DNA of 64,000 bases, from the NCBI GenBank assembly GCA_905234495.1, contig CAJOHE010000008.1:114454-178453 (forward strand), given 5' to 3'. The translations under genes and the position numbers were made by a program. Position 1 is the stretch's first letter; each line of letters starts with the position of its first letter. The notes beneath the pieces are model-generated. The model was not told the origin of the DNA. It saw nothing but the letters and a program-made list of their open reading frames with translations, and did no database searches. Below, piece after piece: positions 52,035 through 60,879 of this stretch. This DNA is from an uncultured Eubacterium sp. (GTDB lineage Bacteria; Bacillota; Clostridia; Oscillospirales; Acutalibacteraceae).

Positions 52035-53152
52035 GCCTCAAATATTGAAATGTCCTCTTTTAGCGCGAGGGCTTTCAGGTCCTCAAACTCGGCTTTTTCC
52101 TTTGCTTCGCCGAAACCCTCGGAACGCTTTATGTGAACGCCGCTTTCAATGTCGATTTCGCGGTCGAGCGTGTATCTTGAGGGCGTGTATTTTCTGATGC
52201 CAAGAGTGGTTGTGTGCCTGAAAATGAGCTTCGCGAATTTCTCGCTGTCGCCGTTTTTGCAAAGCGCGGTCAGCATATATGCGGGTCTGCCTTTTTTCAT
52301 AATCACGGGCGTGATGAAGCAGTCGAGCGCGCCCGCCGCCATAATTCTCTCTGCGGCAAACGCGGCTTCCTCGCCCGTCATATCGTCGATATTGCACGAA
52401 AGCTCGGTGACAGAGCTGTCCTCAAACTCGCTCACGTGGATGATGTTCGCGCGTGAAAGTTCCTTCGTGCCCGCGCCGATGCCCGTTTTAATCACTCTGT
52501 CAAAGCGGGGCTCAGTCGTAAACTCATCTGCAAAATATTTCAGAAGCGCCGCGCCCGTCGGCGTGCAGAGCTCGGTTTCAATATCGCTCTTGTAATAGGG
52601 GATGCCCTCAAGAATATTTGCGGTCGCGGGGGCAGGTACGGGAAGAATTCCGTGCGCGCATCTGACAGTTCCGCTGCCGACGTTAATCGGCGACGCGATG
52701 ATTCTGTCAACCTTCATTTTGCTGATGAGATACGCCGTCACCGTTATGTCGGCAACCGCGTCAAGCATACCGAGCTCGTGAAAGTGTATTTCGTGAACTT
52801 CGGCGTTGTGAGCCTTTGCCTCAGCCTGAGCGATGATTTCATAAACGCCCATAACGTCGGCTTTGACCTTTGAATCAACGTTCAGCGATTCGACTATTTC
52901 ACCGATGCCCCTCAGCCCTCTGCCGTGATGGTGATGGTCGTCGGGGTGCTCTTCCTCGCCTTTAATTATGATATCGAGGTGAGCGCCGCTGATTTTGCAC
53001 TGCTCTTTTCGGCTGTATTCAATCACCGTGTCGGGCAGCCCGAGCGAGTTGAGCTCGCGGACTGTTTCCTCTTTGTTTTCCGTAAGGTCAACGAGTGCGC
53101 CCGCAATCATATCGCCCGCAGCGCCCATATTACATTCAAAGTATAAATTCAT
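52013..53152 (-). CDS. larC: Nickel-pincer cofactor biosynthesis protein LarC
   Basis: The protein has 379 residues and opens 'LYFECNMGAAGDMIAGAL'. A His-rich loop 'EEHPDDHHHHGRG' suits nickel handling. 'VHEIHFHELGMLDAVADI' and the C-terminal 'CNIDDMTGEEAAFA' are diagnostic. LarC inserts Ni into the pyridinium dithioacid cofactor using CTP. Some lactobacilli make LarC by a programmed frameshift; here it is one continuous frame. It lies 8 bases after larB. Confidence 0.92.
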   Translation of the reverse strand: MNLYFECNMGAAGDMIAGALVDLTENKEETVRELNSLGLPDTVIEYSRKEQCKISGAHLDIIIKGEEEHPDDHHHHGRGLRGIGEIVESLNVDSKVKADVMGVYEIIAQAEAKAHNAEVHEIHFHELGMLDAVADITVTAYLISKMKVDRIIASPINVGSGTVRCAHGILPVPAPATANILEGIPYYKSDIETELCTPTGAALLKYFADEFTTEPRFDRVIKTGIGAGTKELSRANIIHVSEFEDSSVTELSCNIDDMTGEEAAFAAERIMAAGALDCFITPVIMKKGRPAYMLTALCKNGDSEKFAKLIFRHTTTLGIRKYTPSRYTLDREIDIESGVHIKRSEGFGEAKEKAEFEDLKALALKEDISIFEAKKRIEE

Positions 53153-53160
53153 ATTTGCAC

Positions 53161-53907
53161 CTACATTTTGTTAATCATTCCCGCAAGGTAGCCCGCGCCG
53201 AAGCCGTTGTCGATATTCACAACGCCGACGCCGCTTGCGCAGGAATTGAGCATTGAGAGAAGCGCCGAAAGCCCCTCGAAGCTTGCGCCGTAGCCCACGC
53301 TTGTGGGAACCGCAATAACGGGGCAGTCGACCATTCCGCCGATAACGCTTGCAAGAGCGCCTTCCATTCCCGCAATCGCGATAACAACCCTTGCCTTTGA
53401 AAGAATTTCCGCATTGTCCATAAGCCTGTGGATGCCCGCAACGCCGACGTCGTAGAGGCGCACCACCTTGTTGTTGTAGTATTCAGCCGTGAGCGCCGCT
53501 TCCTCGGCAACGGGAATATCGCTCGTGCCGCCCGTCGCAATCACAATATTGCCGACGCCTTCGCCTTTTTCATAGTCGCCAGCGATACCAACCTTGGAAA
53601 GCTCGTCGTAAAAGAGCTGCGTTTTTTTTGAAAGGCACTCGGCAGCCTTCGGCGACATACGGGTTATAAGCACGTTTTTTGTGCCGCTTTCAAGTATGTG
53701 CTCGGTGATTTTGCAAATCTGTTCCTCGGTTTTTCCCGCGCCGAAAATCACCTCTTCGGCGCCCTGACGGATGCCGCGATGCGTGTCAATCTTAGCAAAG
53801 CCGAGGTCGTCATACGGATGTATTTTTATTTTCGTCAGCGCCTCGTCTGCGGATATTTCACCGCCCGCAACCTTGTCAAGAAGCGCTTTGAGTTCGTCCT
53901 TATTCAT
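53161..53907 (-). CDS. larB: Nickel-pincer cofactor biosynthesis protein LarB
   Basis: The protein has 248 residues, start at ATG 53907 (53910 is equally possible) behind AAGGAG. The C-terminal AIR-carboxylase-like domain has 'ATGGTSDIPVAEEA', 'VGVAGIHRL', 'AIAGMEGALASVIGG' and 'DNGFGAGYLA'. It carboxylates and hydrolyses nicotinic acid adenine dinucleotide as the first step of the cofactor. It overlaps the end of larE. Confidence 0.92.
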   Translation of the reverse strand: MNKDELKALLDKVAGGEISADEALTKIKIHPYDDLGFAKIDTHRGIRQGAEEVIFGAGKTEEQICKITEHILESGTKNVLITRMSPKAAECLSKKTQLFYDELSKVGIAGDYEKGEGVGNIVIATGGTSDIPVAEEAALTAEYYNNKVVRLYDVGVAGIHRLMDNAEILSKARVVIAIAGMEGALASVIGGMVDCPVIAVPTSVGYGASFEGLSALLSMLNSCASGVGVVNIDNGFGAGYLAGMINKM

Positions 53908-54652
53908 CATTTCTCTCCTTGGGGTCGAGATAGTAACCGTCGTAATATTTAGAAAAGATTTCCTCGGTTTCCCTTTTAACTTTGCCGTAATTTGCAAGGT
54001 CGGCGCGGCTCAGCTCAAGCCTTGCCTTGCCGTCAGCGTATCTTGCGCGGAAGTTTTTGTAGCCGAGAGCGCGAAGCTCGCTTTCGCAGTTCTCTGTCTT
54101 TTCAAGAATCTCTGCGGTGATTTGTGTGTGATACGGCACCCTTGTCGCAAGGCAGGCATAGGACGGCTTGTCCGCAACGGGAAGTCCGTTTTCGCGCGCG
54201 ATGGTCCTGACGTCCGACTTTTTGAAGCCGCAGATGCGAAGGGGGGACAGAACGCTCAGCTCTGCAAGCACCCTCATACCCGGTCTGTCGTCCACGTCGT
54301 CCGAGGCATTTGTTCCGTCGAGAATGAGCGAAAAGCCGTCCGCCTCAGTCGCGTTGCATATCTCGTTGAAAATCGCGGTCTTACAAAGGTAACACCTGTT
54401 TTCGGGGTTTGACGTCACCTCGCTGAATGCGAGAATATCCACCTTTAACAGTTCAAGCTCTGCGCCGAGAAGGGCTGCAACCTCTTTTGCATCCTCAAGC
54501 TCAAAGCGGGGCTGAAACTGCGAGCTCACATAATATGCCTTCACTCTTTTTGCATACTTCTTTGCAAGAAGAAGCAGCACCGCCGAGTCAACGCCGCCCG
54601 AAAAAGCGACTGCAACCTCGCTGTGCAAAGCGAAAAAATCCTTAATATTCAT
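53900..54652 (-). CDS. larE: Sacrificial sulfur transferase LarE
   Basis: The protein has 250 residues. The PP-loop 'VAFSGGVDSAVLL' binds ATP, followed by 'CYLCKTAIF' and 'DGTNASDD'. 'KPSYACLATRVPYHT' has a single Cys where LarE proteins carry the sulfur donor. This suggests the sacrificial-cysteine type rather than the three-Cys [4Fe-4S] type, but the assignment by position is inference. It starts the larEBC operon. No larA racemase or nickel importer is in the window. Confidence 0.9.
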   Translation of the reverse strand: MNIKDFFALHSEVAVAFSGGVDSAVLLLLAKKYAKRVKAYYVSSQFQPRFELEDAKEVAALLGAELELLKVDILAFSEVTSNPENRCYLCKTAIFNEICNATEADGFSLILDGTNASDDVDDRPGMRVLAELSVLSPLRICGFKKSDVRTIARENGLPVADKPSYACLATRVPYHTQITAEILEKTENCESELRALGYKNFRARYADGKARLELSRADLANYGKVKRETEEIFSKYYDGYYLDPKERNDE

Positions 54653-54759
54653 TATATCACCATTAACATAATAACAGAAAGTTTTTGTTAAATAAAGCCG
54701 ATTTTAAATTTTAGATATATTTTTTAATATTTTTTTCATAAACAATAAGTCCGATACGC

Positions 54760-54788
54760 TTGACAAGTGGCGCTTTCGGGTGGATAAT
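54760..54788 (+). promoter_or_regulatory. Promoter of the HTH protein gene
   Basis: TTGACA (54760-54765), a 17-base spacer and GATAAT (54783-54788). The start codon at 54822 has only a weak site (GAGAGATGAT). Confidence 0.7.
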
Positions 54789-54821
54789 AAGGCTGTAAAT
54801 ACCGCGCAGAGAGATGATAGT

Positions 54822-55394
54822 ATGACTTTTCTTAAAAAGAAAAAACCGGATACAAAGCTTCTTGACGACGTTCAGAAATATATCGACAGCGTTCTGATTG
54901 CCGAAGAGCCCCAGCCTTCCTTTTCTTCCTGCCGTGAAGCGGCGCCGAAAAAGGGAAGGGCAAGAGCGTTCAGGGCTTCTTCCGCCGCAAGCGAGGATAT
55001 GTTTTTCGGTCTTGCCGATGAGGATATCGGCGACGTGATTGACTCAACGATTGACGAGAGCTTTTCGCAGATGCTTCTTCGCAAAATCGACGAGAAGGGG
55101 CTGAAGGACAGCGAGTGCTACAAAAAGGCGAATATCGACAAGCGCCACTTTTCAAAAATCCGCTCAAATCCCGATTACAAACCGAGCAAGCAGACCGCAA
55201 TCGCGTTTGCCATAGCGCTCGAGCTTCCGATAGAAGAGGCGAGGGAACTTCTTATGAAGGCGGGCTACGCGCTTTCCCACAGCAGCAAATTCGATATTAT
55301 CATCGAGTATTTCATCATCCATCAAAACTACGATATCTTTGAAATAAACGAAACGCTTTATTCCTTTGACCAACCTTTAATTGGTGCGGTGTAA
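54822..55394 (+). CDS. HTH-domain protein of unknown role
   Basis: The protein has 190 residues. The first ~85 are charged and probably disordered. The last ~105 form a compact helical XRE-like domain ('FSKIRSNPDYKPSKQTAIAF', 'LELPIEEARELLMKAGYALS', 'SSKFDIIIEYFIIHQNYDIFEINE'). This domain is seen in many clostridial proteins, often fused to enzymes such as macrodomains or phosphatases. Here it is alone. DNA binding is likely but the target is unknown. Confidence 0.75.
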   Translation: MTFLKKKKPDTKLLDDVQKYIDSVLIAEEPQPSFSSCREAAPKKGRARAFRASSAASEDMFFGLADEDIGDVIDSTIDESFSQMLLRKIDEKGLKDSECYKKANIDKRHFSKIRSNPDYKPSKQTAIAFAIALELPIEEARELLMKAGYALSHSSKFDIIIEYFIIHQNYDIFEINETLYSFDQPLIGAV

Positions 55395-55430
55395 AAAAGG
55401 CGGCTACCTAATCGGTAGCCGTTTTTTCAT
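55393..55430. terminator. Bidirectional terminator
   Basis: CGGCTACC and GGTAGCCG around TAAT, between A and T runs. It serves the HTH gene and, on the minus strand, the MscS gene, whose stop lies in the hairpin. Confidence 0.85.
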
Positions 55431-56502
55431 TTATAAGATGTACCGTCTGCGTGCTGAACGCCATCTCAATATCGCTTGAATCAATGAATTCCTTAACGCT
55501 GAGATTAATGTCAGTAAGCACTCTTTTGTACTTGATTATGTCAGCCTCTCTGATGTAGTAAAACGCCTTTACAATAAGCGCGCTTTCGCCGTATTCGTCA
55601 AAGCTTATTCTCACGCTTTCGTCGATTACTTCGCTGTGAGCCCTGAGAATTTTTTCAAGCTCTGCGCTGAATTTTTCAAGCTGTTCGCGGCTCATATTGT
55701 AGGTCAGCCCGAACTCGCTGTTGACCGCGCGCTTTGAGATTTTAGTCCAGTTTGCAAGGGGCGTGTTCGCCATTTTCGTGTTTGGATAAATTCGCTCGCT
55801 TCCGTCAACTGCTCTGATTCTCGTTGTGCGGATTTTGATGTCCTCAACCGTTCCGGTAACGCCCTCGATTTCAATCGTGTCGTCAACCTCAAACGGCCTG
55901 TCAAAAATAATGATGAAGCCCGAGAGCATATTTTCAACCGCGTCCTTGCAGGCAAATGCAATCGCAACGCCGCCGAGACCGAGCGCGGCAAAAATCTTCG
56001 TTGCCGAAACGCCGAACTGCTCGAGCACGAGAAGCGCCGAGAAAATTATGATTGCGCCCTTGAAAATGTTGCTGATAAACTTAACCGCGGTCTTTTTGCT
56101 CTGCGAGCTTGAGTCGCTCAGAACAAAGCTGTAGTCGGAATTGATGAGCCTTATTCCGAACCAGCCCGAGGACACAATCAGCCCGATTTTAACTATGAGA
56201 AGTATCGGACTTCTGACCTCGCCCGAGGGCGCGATAATCTCGGTGCCGCCCCAGATTGAAACCACCAGCAGAAAGAAGGACAGCGGGGTTACAAGGCTGT
56301 CCTTGAGCGCTTTGCGCCCCATTTCGCTTTTGCGGATAAAGAGCTTGCCGAACACAAAAACAAAGCACTGCGCAATCTTCTTCCTGAAAATCAGCACGAT
56401 TAAAATGAGCGCCAGACCGATGATTAAGCGTATCAGCATTTCGTGCGGATTCTCGACGCTTTCAATAGCGCCGGACATCTTTTCCAAAAACGTATTAAAC
56501 AT
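55408..56502 (-). CDS. MscS-family mechanosensitive ion channel
   Basis: The protein has 364 residues, start at 56502. Membrane helices at about 25-45, 70-95, 105-125 and 150-170 lead to the pore helix with 'ALGLGGVAIAFACKDAVENMLSGFIIIFDRPFEVDD'-type sequence (about 175-210). The beta domain then shows 'IEGVTGTVEDIKIRTTRIR' and 'YPNTKMAN'. It releases solutes on osmotic downshock. Confidence 0.9.
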   Translation of the reverse strand: MFNTFLEKMSGAIESVENPHEMLIRLIIGLALILIVLIFRKKIAQCFVFVFGKLFIRKSEMGRKALKDSLVTPLSFFLLVVSIWGGTEIIAPSGEVRSPILLIVKIGLIVSSGWFGIRLINSDYSFVLSDSSSQSKKTAVKFISNIFKGAIIIFSALLVLEQFGVSATKIFAALGLGGVAIAFACKDAVENMLSGFIIIFDRPFEVDDTIEIEGVTGTVEDIKIRTTRIRAVDGSERIYPNTKMANTPLANWTKISKRAVNSEFGLTYNMSREQLEKFSAELEKILRAHSEVIDESVRISFDEYGESALIVKAFYYIREADIIKYKRVLTDINLSVKEFIDSSDIEMAFSTQTVHLINEKTATD

Positions 56503-56521
56503 ATTATACCCCCGAAAAAGC

Positions 56522-56545
56522 AAAGGGGCGAAACAACGCCCCTGA
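56522..56545 (-). terminator. Hairpin behind glnA
   Basis: AGGGGCG (56524-56530) and CGCCCCT (56537-56543) pair around AAACAA. On the minus strand T-rich sequence follows. Confidence 0.65.
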
Positions 56546-56552
56546 GTTTTGG

Positions 56553-57902
56553 TTAATAATTGATGATATACTTATCGATTTCCCACTGTGAAACGCGCAC
56601 CTTGTAGTCGTTCCACTCGTTTGTCTTGCCCTCTGTGTAGGCGTTGAAAACGTGGTCGCCGAGCGTTTCCCTGATGAACGGGTCCTTAACCGATTCCTCA
56701 ACTGCTTCCATAAGAGTTGAGGGCAGACACTCAATACCCGCTTTTTCTCTTTCCTCGTCGGTGAGGTCGTAAACGTTTGCGTCAAACGCAGGCGCGGGCT
56801 TCATACCCTTCTTAATTCCGTCAAGACCTGCGGCAAGGCAGAGCGCCATTTCAAGATAGGGGTTGCAGCACGGGTCGGGTGAGCGAAGCTCAACTCTCGT
56901 TCCCATACCTCTTGATGCCGGAATTCTGATGAGTACCGAACGGTTTGAGGACGACCATACGATGTATGTGGGCGCCTCGTAACCGGGAACAAGTCTCTTG
57001 TAGGAATTAACCGTCGGGTTTGAATAGGGCGCGATACCCTTTACGTGGGCAAGCAGTCCTGCGATGAAGCTGTGCGCGATATCGCTGAGACCGTCCTTTG
57101 AATCCGGGTCGTAGAAGGCGTTTACGGTGTTGCCGTTTTCGTCCTTCGTCATAAGCGACATATTTGTGTGCATACCCGAGCCGCATGCGCCGAATATAGG
57201 CTTCGGCATAAAGGTTGCGTGAAGTCCGTTTCTTGTGGCGTAGGTCTTTACAACGTGCTTGAAATTCATAACGCGGTCGGCTGATGTCAGAACGTCGGCA
57301 TATTTAAAGTCGATTTCGTGCTGACCGTTTGCAACCTCGTGGTGGGACGCCTCGATGGTGTAGCCCATATTTTCAAGAGCAAGACAGATGTCGCGGCGGC
57401 AGTTTTCACCCATATCAATCGGGTTGAGGTCAAAGTAACCCGCTCTGTCGCCGGGCTCAAGCGTGGGTCTTCCGTCCTCGCCGAGGTTGAAAAGGAAAAA
57501 CTCACATTCGGGGCCCACGTTGAAGGTGTAGCCCATTTCAGCCGCTTCGTTTATAACCTTTTTAAGAACGTTACGCGGGTCGCCCATAAAAGGCTTGCCG
57601 TCGGTACCGTATACCGAGCATATCATCTGCGCCGTCTTTTTTGCGTGGTGCATACGCCACGGCACCAATGCCCATGTGTCGTAATCGGGATGAAGATACA
57701 TATCGCTTTCATCAATACGAACAAAGCCGTCGATTGACGAGCCGTCAAACATACACTCGTTGTCGAGCGCCTTTTCAAGCTGTGAACGTGTGATTGAAAC
57801 GCTCTTCATAATACCGAAAACGTCGGTGAAATGAAGTCTGATAAACTCAACGTTGTTTTCGTCAGCGCTTCTGAGAATATCTTCCTTTGTTAACTTGCAC
57901 AT
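56553..57902 (-). CDS. glnA: Glutamine synthetase type I
   Basis: The protein has 449 residues, start at 'MCKLTKEDIL' behind GAGAGGA. The latch 'MFDGSSIDGF' and metal residues 'GPECEFFLF' are followed by 'ANGQHEIDF', the ATP loop 'KPIFGACGSGMHTNMS' and the Glu-flap 'NPTVNSYKRLVPGYEAP'. The length and lack of the adenylylation insert fit the GSI-alpha form, controlled by feedback. It makes glutamine from glutamate and ammonia. Confidence 0.94.
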   Translation of the reverse strand: MCKLTKEDILRSADENNVEFIRLHFTDVFGIMKSVSITRSQLEKALDNECMFDGSSIDGFVRIDESDMYLHPDYDTWALVPWRMHHAKKTAQMICSVYGTDGKPFMGDPRNVLKKVINEAAEMGYTFNVGPECEFFLFNLGEDGRPTLEPGDRAGYFDLNPIDMGENCRRDICLALENMGYTIEASHHEVANGQHEIDFKYADVLTSADRVMNFKHVVKTYATRNGLHATFMPKPIFGACGSGMHTNMSLMTKDENGNTVNAFYDPDSKDGLSDIAHSFIAGLLAHVKGIAPYSNPTVNSYKRLVPGYEAPTYIVWSSSNRSVLIRIPASRGMGTRVELRSPDPCCNPYLEMALCLAAGLDGIKKGMKPAPAFDANVYDLTDEEREKAGIECLPSTLMEAVEESVKDPFIRETLGDHVFNAYTEGKTNEWNDYKVRVSQWEIDKYIINY

Positions 57903-57996
57903 AATTTTTCCTCTCTCTTCCGTTTGGGCGAAACCGCCCTGATACATATTATTTAGAATATATTAAACAATTGCCTTTTTGTCAATATTTTCTTTT

Positions 57997-59199
57997 TTAT
58001 TTAACCAGGAATTCCTCGTCAATAACCTCGCTTGCAAGGTTGTTGAAATACTCAACGGTGCATCCGTCCTGAGCCTGGGTTTCCGCAAGGTCGTCGGTAT
58101 AGTCGCTGAGCTTATATACGTTAAAATCAAATCCGTCCCTGTCGTTTCGGCAGTAGTGGGTGATAACCGGCTGAAGTTTTGCGGATGAAATGCTGATTTC
58201 GCCGTTGTTCTTTTCAACAGTAATCTGAGCCATACCGCCGATGAGCGAATACGGGTCAAGCTGGTGCGAGATGAAATTGCCGAGCGAGTAGTAAACGAGC
58301 ATCTTTCTGCCGCTTGCCTCGTCAACAACCCATTCAACGGGCTCGATTACGTGGGGGTGGCAGCCGATAACGATGTCAACGCCGAGCTTGAGGAAAAGCT
58401 GGGTGAACTGTCTCTGATAGTCGCTTATCTCGTGGCTGTATTCCTCGCCCCAGTGGGGGAATACGATGACAACGTCGGAATTTGCTCTCGCCTCGGTGAT
58501 GTCTGCGGTGATGAGCTCCTCGTCCATCATATCAACGCACCACGGCTGGTCCGCGGGAAGTGCGATTCCGTTTGTGCCGTAGGTGTAGTTGAGAAGCGAA
58601 AACGTGATGCCGTTTTTCTCATAGTATTTTATGTTTCTGTCGGCGGTGTCGTTTACGCCGAGCTGAACTACCGTGTTGTGATTTTTGAAAAATTCACATT
58701 CTCTCTGAATTCCTTCAAAGCCCATATCAAGCGAATGGTTTGAGGCGCAGGTGAAAACGTCAAAGCCCGCGTCAATCGCCGCTTCGCCAACCTCGTAGGG
58801 CGTGTTGAACATCGGGTAACCCGTGTAGGGCTCGATGTCGGTGAGCATCGTTTCCTGATTGATGATAGCGATGTCCGCCGCCTCGATGTCGGGCTTCATA
58901 GTCGTGTAAAGCGAGGTGTAGTCGCGCGTGCCGTCGTCCTTTTCGCCCGTTTCGATAAGGGTGTTGTGAATGAGATTGTCGCCCACGGCAATAATCGTTA
59001 CCTTGGAATTCTGCGCGGCGGTCGTCTCAAGTGCTTCTTCCTCGTTTACAACGGAAATTTCCGTCGTTGCCGTCGGCTGCTTTTCGTCCATATTTCTCGT
59101 AACCTTGCCGCTGATTGCAAAGGCCGTAAGTACAACTACTGCAACCACAGCGGGGATTATGATAACCGAAAATCTTTTGAAATCAAATTTGCCTTTCAT
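57997..59199 (-). CDS. CapA-family putative metallophosphatase
   Basis: The protein has 400 residues. An N-terminal membrane anchor ('VIIIPAVVAVVVLTAFAIS') and a Thr/Glu-rich linker precede a CapA domain: 'VGDNLIH', 'NQETMLTD', 'CASNHSLDMG', 'VFPHWGEEY' and 'IGCHPHVIEP' carry the metal-binding Asp, Asn and His residues. The family is named for poly-gamma-glutamate synthesis, but no capB or capC is near. It acts outside the membrane. Confidence 0.88.
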   Translation of the reverse strand: MKGKFDFKRFSVIIIPAVVAVVVLTAFAISGKVTRNMDEKQPTATTEISVVNEEEALETTAAQNSKVTIIAVGDNLIHNTLIETGEKDDGTRDYTSLYTTMKPDIEAADIAIINQETMLTDIEPYTGYPMFNTPYEVGEAAIDAGFDVFTCASNHSLDMGFEGIQRECEFFKNHNTVVQLGVNDTADRNIKYYEKNGITFSLLNYTYGTNGIALPADQPWCVDMMDEELITADITEARANSDVVIVFPHWGEEYSHEISDYQRQFTQLFLKLGVDIVIGCHPHVIEPVEWVVDEASGRKMLVYYSLGNFISHQLDPYSLIGGMAQITVEKNNGEISISSAKLQPVITHYCRNDRDGFDFNVYKLSDYTDDLAETQAQDGCTVEYFNNLASEVIDEEFLVK

Positions 59200-59283
59200 A
59201 GTATCACCTCGTTTATTTTAAATGTATTTTAACATACTTTTCAAAATATCTCAACTTAATAATTTATTTTATTTAAAATTTTA

Positions 59284-59313
59284 TTGACAGGCTTTGCATA
59301 ATTAATGTATTAT
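59284..59313 (+). promoter_or_regulatory. Promoter of the cation exchanger gene
   Basis: TTGACA (59284-59289), an 18-base spacer and TATTAT (59308-59313). The start is ATG 59347, because GGAGGA lies too close to the ATG at 59341. Confidence 0.75.
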
Positions 59314-59346
59314 TATGTTTACAGGAATAAAAACGGAGGAATGAAA

Positions 59347-60414
59347 ATGGCAGCATTTTTCGCTTCAACACCTATGGTGTTCGTATTATTTTTTGTCGGT
59401 CTCGTCCTCATAATCAAGGGCGGCGACTGGTTTGTTGACAGCGCAAGCTGGATTGCCGAGGTGCTCGGCGTGCCTAAGTTCATCATCGGCGCAACGATTG
59501 TTTCGGTAGCAACGACGCTTCCCGAAATGATTGTAAGTATTCAGGCAACCGCAAGAGGAAACGTGGATATGGCGGCGGGCAACGCAATAGGCTCGGTTAC
59601 CGCAAACACCGCGATGATACTCGGAATTTTCATTGTGTGTATGCCCTTTACGGTCAAAAGAAAAGAGTTTGCACCAAAGGCGATAATGATGTTCCTCGCG
59701 TCGCTCGGTCTTGTTCTCGGCTGCATATTCACCGAGAAATTTGAGGCTACTTACACTGAGGAAACCCAGCTTTTCTACAGCCTTTCGATGTACGGAACAA
59801 TCGCTCTTATCATAATCTTCATCGTATTCTTTATCGAAAACTTCGTGTCGATGAAAAACGAGTCCGTTCAGATTGAGCCGTCACCGACGGGAATCGGACT
59901 TCAGATGGAAGACGAAATCGTTCCCACAAAGGAAAACTCGACGAAAAAAGACTGGGCAAAGAATATCGCAATGTTCATTCTCGGCGCTCTCGGTATCGTT
60001 ATCGGCGCAAGACTTCTCGTTGACGACGGAACGAAAATCGCCGAAATCATCGGCGTTCCGCAGCGAGTAATCAGCGTTATCGCAATCGCAATCGGCACGT
60101 CCCTTCCCGAGCTTGTCACAACGATTACCGCGCTCAGAAAAAAGGTCGGCGCACTTTCCGTCGGCAACATTCTCGGCGCAAACATCATCGACCTCACCCT
60201 CATTCTTCCGATATGCTCGTTTGTATCAATGGGCAAGGGACAGGGCGCTCTCGCTGTATCCGTACCGTCGGTACAGATTGATATGCTCGTGTGCCTCGGC
60301 GCAATCGCAGTAGCGGTTATCCCGACAATCATCACAAAAAAATTCCACCGCTGGCAGGGCATCTTAACCCTTCTCGGCTACGCCGGCTACGTTGTAATGA
60401 CTTTTGTAAAATAA
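59347..60414 (+). CDS. Calcium/sodium antiporter of the CaCA family
   Basis: The protein has 355 residues with ten hydrophobic helices in two inverted repeats. Each half carries the alpha motif: 'GATIVSVATTLPEMIVSI' and 'AIAIGTSLPELVTTI', with 'GNAIGSVTANTAMI' and 'GNILGANIIDLTLI'. An acidic cytosolic loop lies between. It resembles YrbG and exchanges Ca2+ or related cations against Na+ or K+. Confidence 0.9.
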   Translation: MAAFFASTPMVFVLFFVGLVLIIKGGDWFVDSASWIAEVLGVPKFIIGATIVSVATTLPEMIVSIQATARGNVDMAAGNAIGSVTANTAMILGIFIVCMPFTVKRKEFAPKAIMMFLASLGLVLGCIFTEKFEATYTEETQLFYSLSMYGTIALIIIFIVFFIENFVSMKNESVQIEPSPTGIGLQMEDEIVPTKENSTKKDWAKNIAMFILGALGIVIGARLLVDDGTKIAEIIGVPQRVISVIAIAIGTSLPELVTTITALRKKVGALSVGNILGANIIDLTLILPICSFVSMGKGQGALAVSVPSVQIDMLVCLGAIAVAVIPTIITKKFHRWQGILTLLGYAGYVVMTFVK

Positions 60415-60419
60415 AGTAT

Positions 60420-60456
60420 AACAAACAGAGCAGTCGATTGACTGCTCTGTTTTTAT
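60420..60456 (+). terminator. Terminator of the exchanger gene
   Basis: ACAGAGCAGTC and GACTGCTCTGT flank GATT, followed by TTTTT. Beyond it, 60457-60590 holds only a small AGCAAAA/TTTTGCT hairpin and no gene. Confidence 0.88.
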
Positions 60457-60591
60457 TGGCGGAGAGCTCGTCAAAACATCCTCCGCAGTCGAAGCAAAAT
60501 GCAGTAGCTTTTGCTAATGACCGCTGCGAATGTTTCTCCTCTCGTCGGCAGTACAAGTATCTGCCGCCGGAATTATTGCATAGACTACACT

Positions 60592-60629
60592 AAAAAGGGA
60601 TGGCGGTCATAAGACCGCCATCCCTTTTT
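60592..60629 (-). terminator. Terminator of tRNA-Ser
   Basis: GGGATGGCGGTC (60597-60608) and GACCGCCATCCC (60613-60624) form a perfect 12-base stem, with T runs on both strands. Confidence 0.88.
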
Positions 60630-60721
60630 GGCGCAGGGCAAGGGATTCGAACCCTCGAGTAGGCTTTGACCCACTACACGATTTCCAATCGTGCTCCTTC
60701 GGCCAGCTCGGACAACCCTGC
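60629..60721 (-). tRNA. tRNA-Ser (anticodon GGA)
   Basis: The acceptor GCAGGGT pairs with GCCCTGC, with discriminator G and an encoded CCA (60629-60631). The anticodon arm is CACGA-TTGGAAA-TCGTG, giving anticodon GGA. A long variable arm (TAGTGGGTC...) as in class II tRNAs and a TTCGAAT T-loop are present. A terminator follows directly. Confidence 0.95.
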
Positions 60722-60809
60722 ATTTGTCGATTACCTATTATATAGTAAAGTGTTTGAAATTGCAAGAGAATTTTGCATTTTATTTCACTTAATATATCGC
60801 AAAAAAATA

Positions 60810-60838
60810 TTGACTATCAGCCACATATAATATAAAAT
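60810..60838 (+). promoter_or_regulatory. Promoter of the esterase gene
   Basis: TTGACT (60810-60815), a 17-base spacer and TAAAAT (60833-60838). The start follows at 60880 behind AAAGGTG. Confidence 0.55.
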
Positions 60839-60879
60839 GTTTATGAATTTCATATATAACACAAAGGTGATTTGATAAA

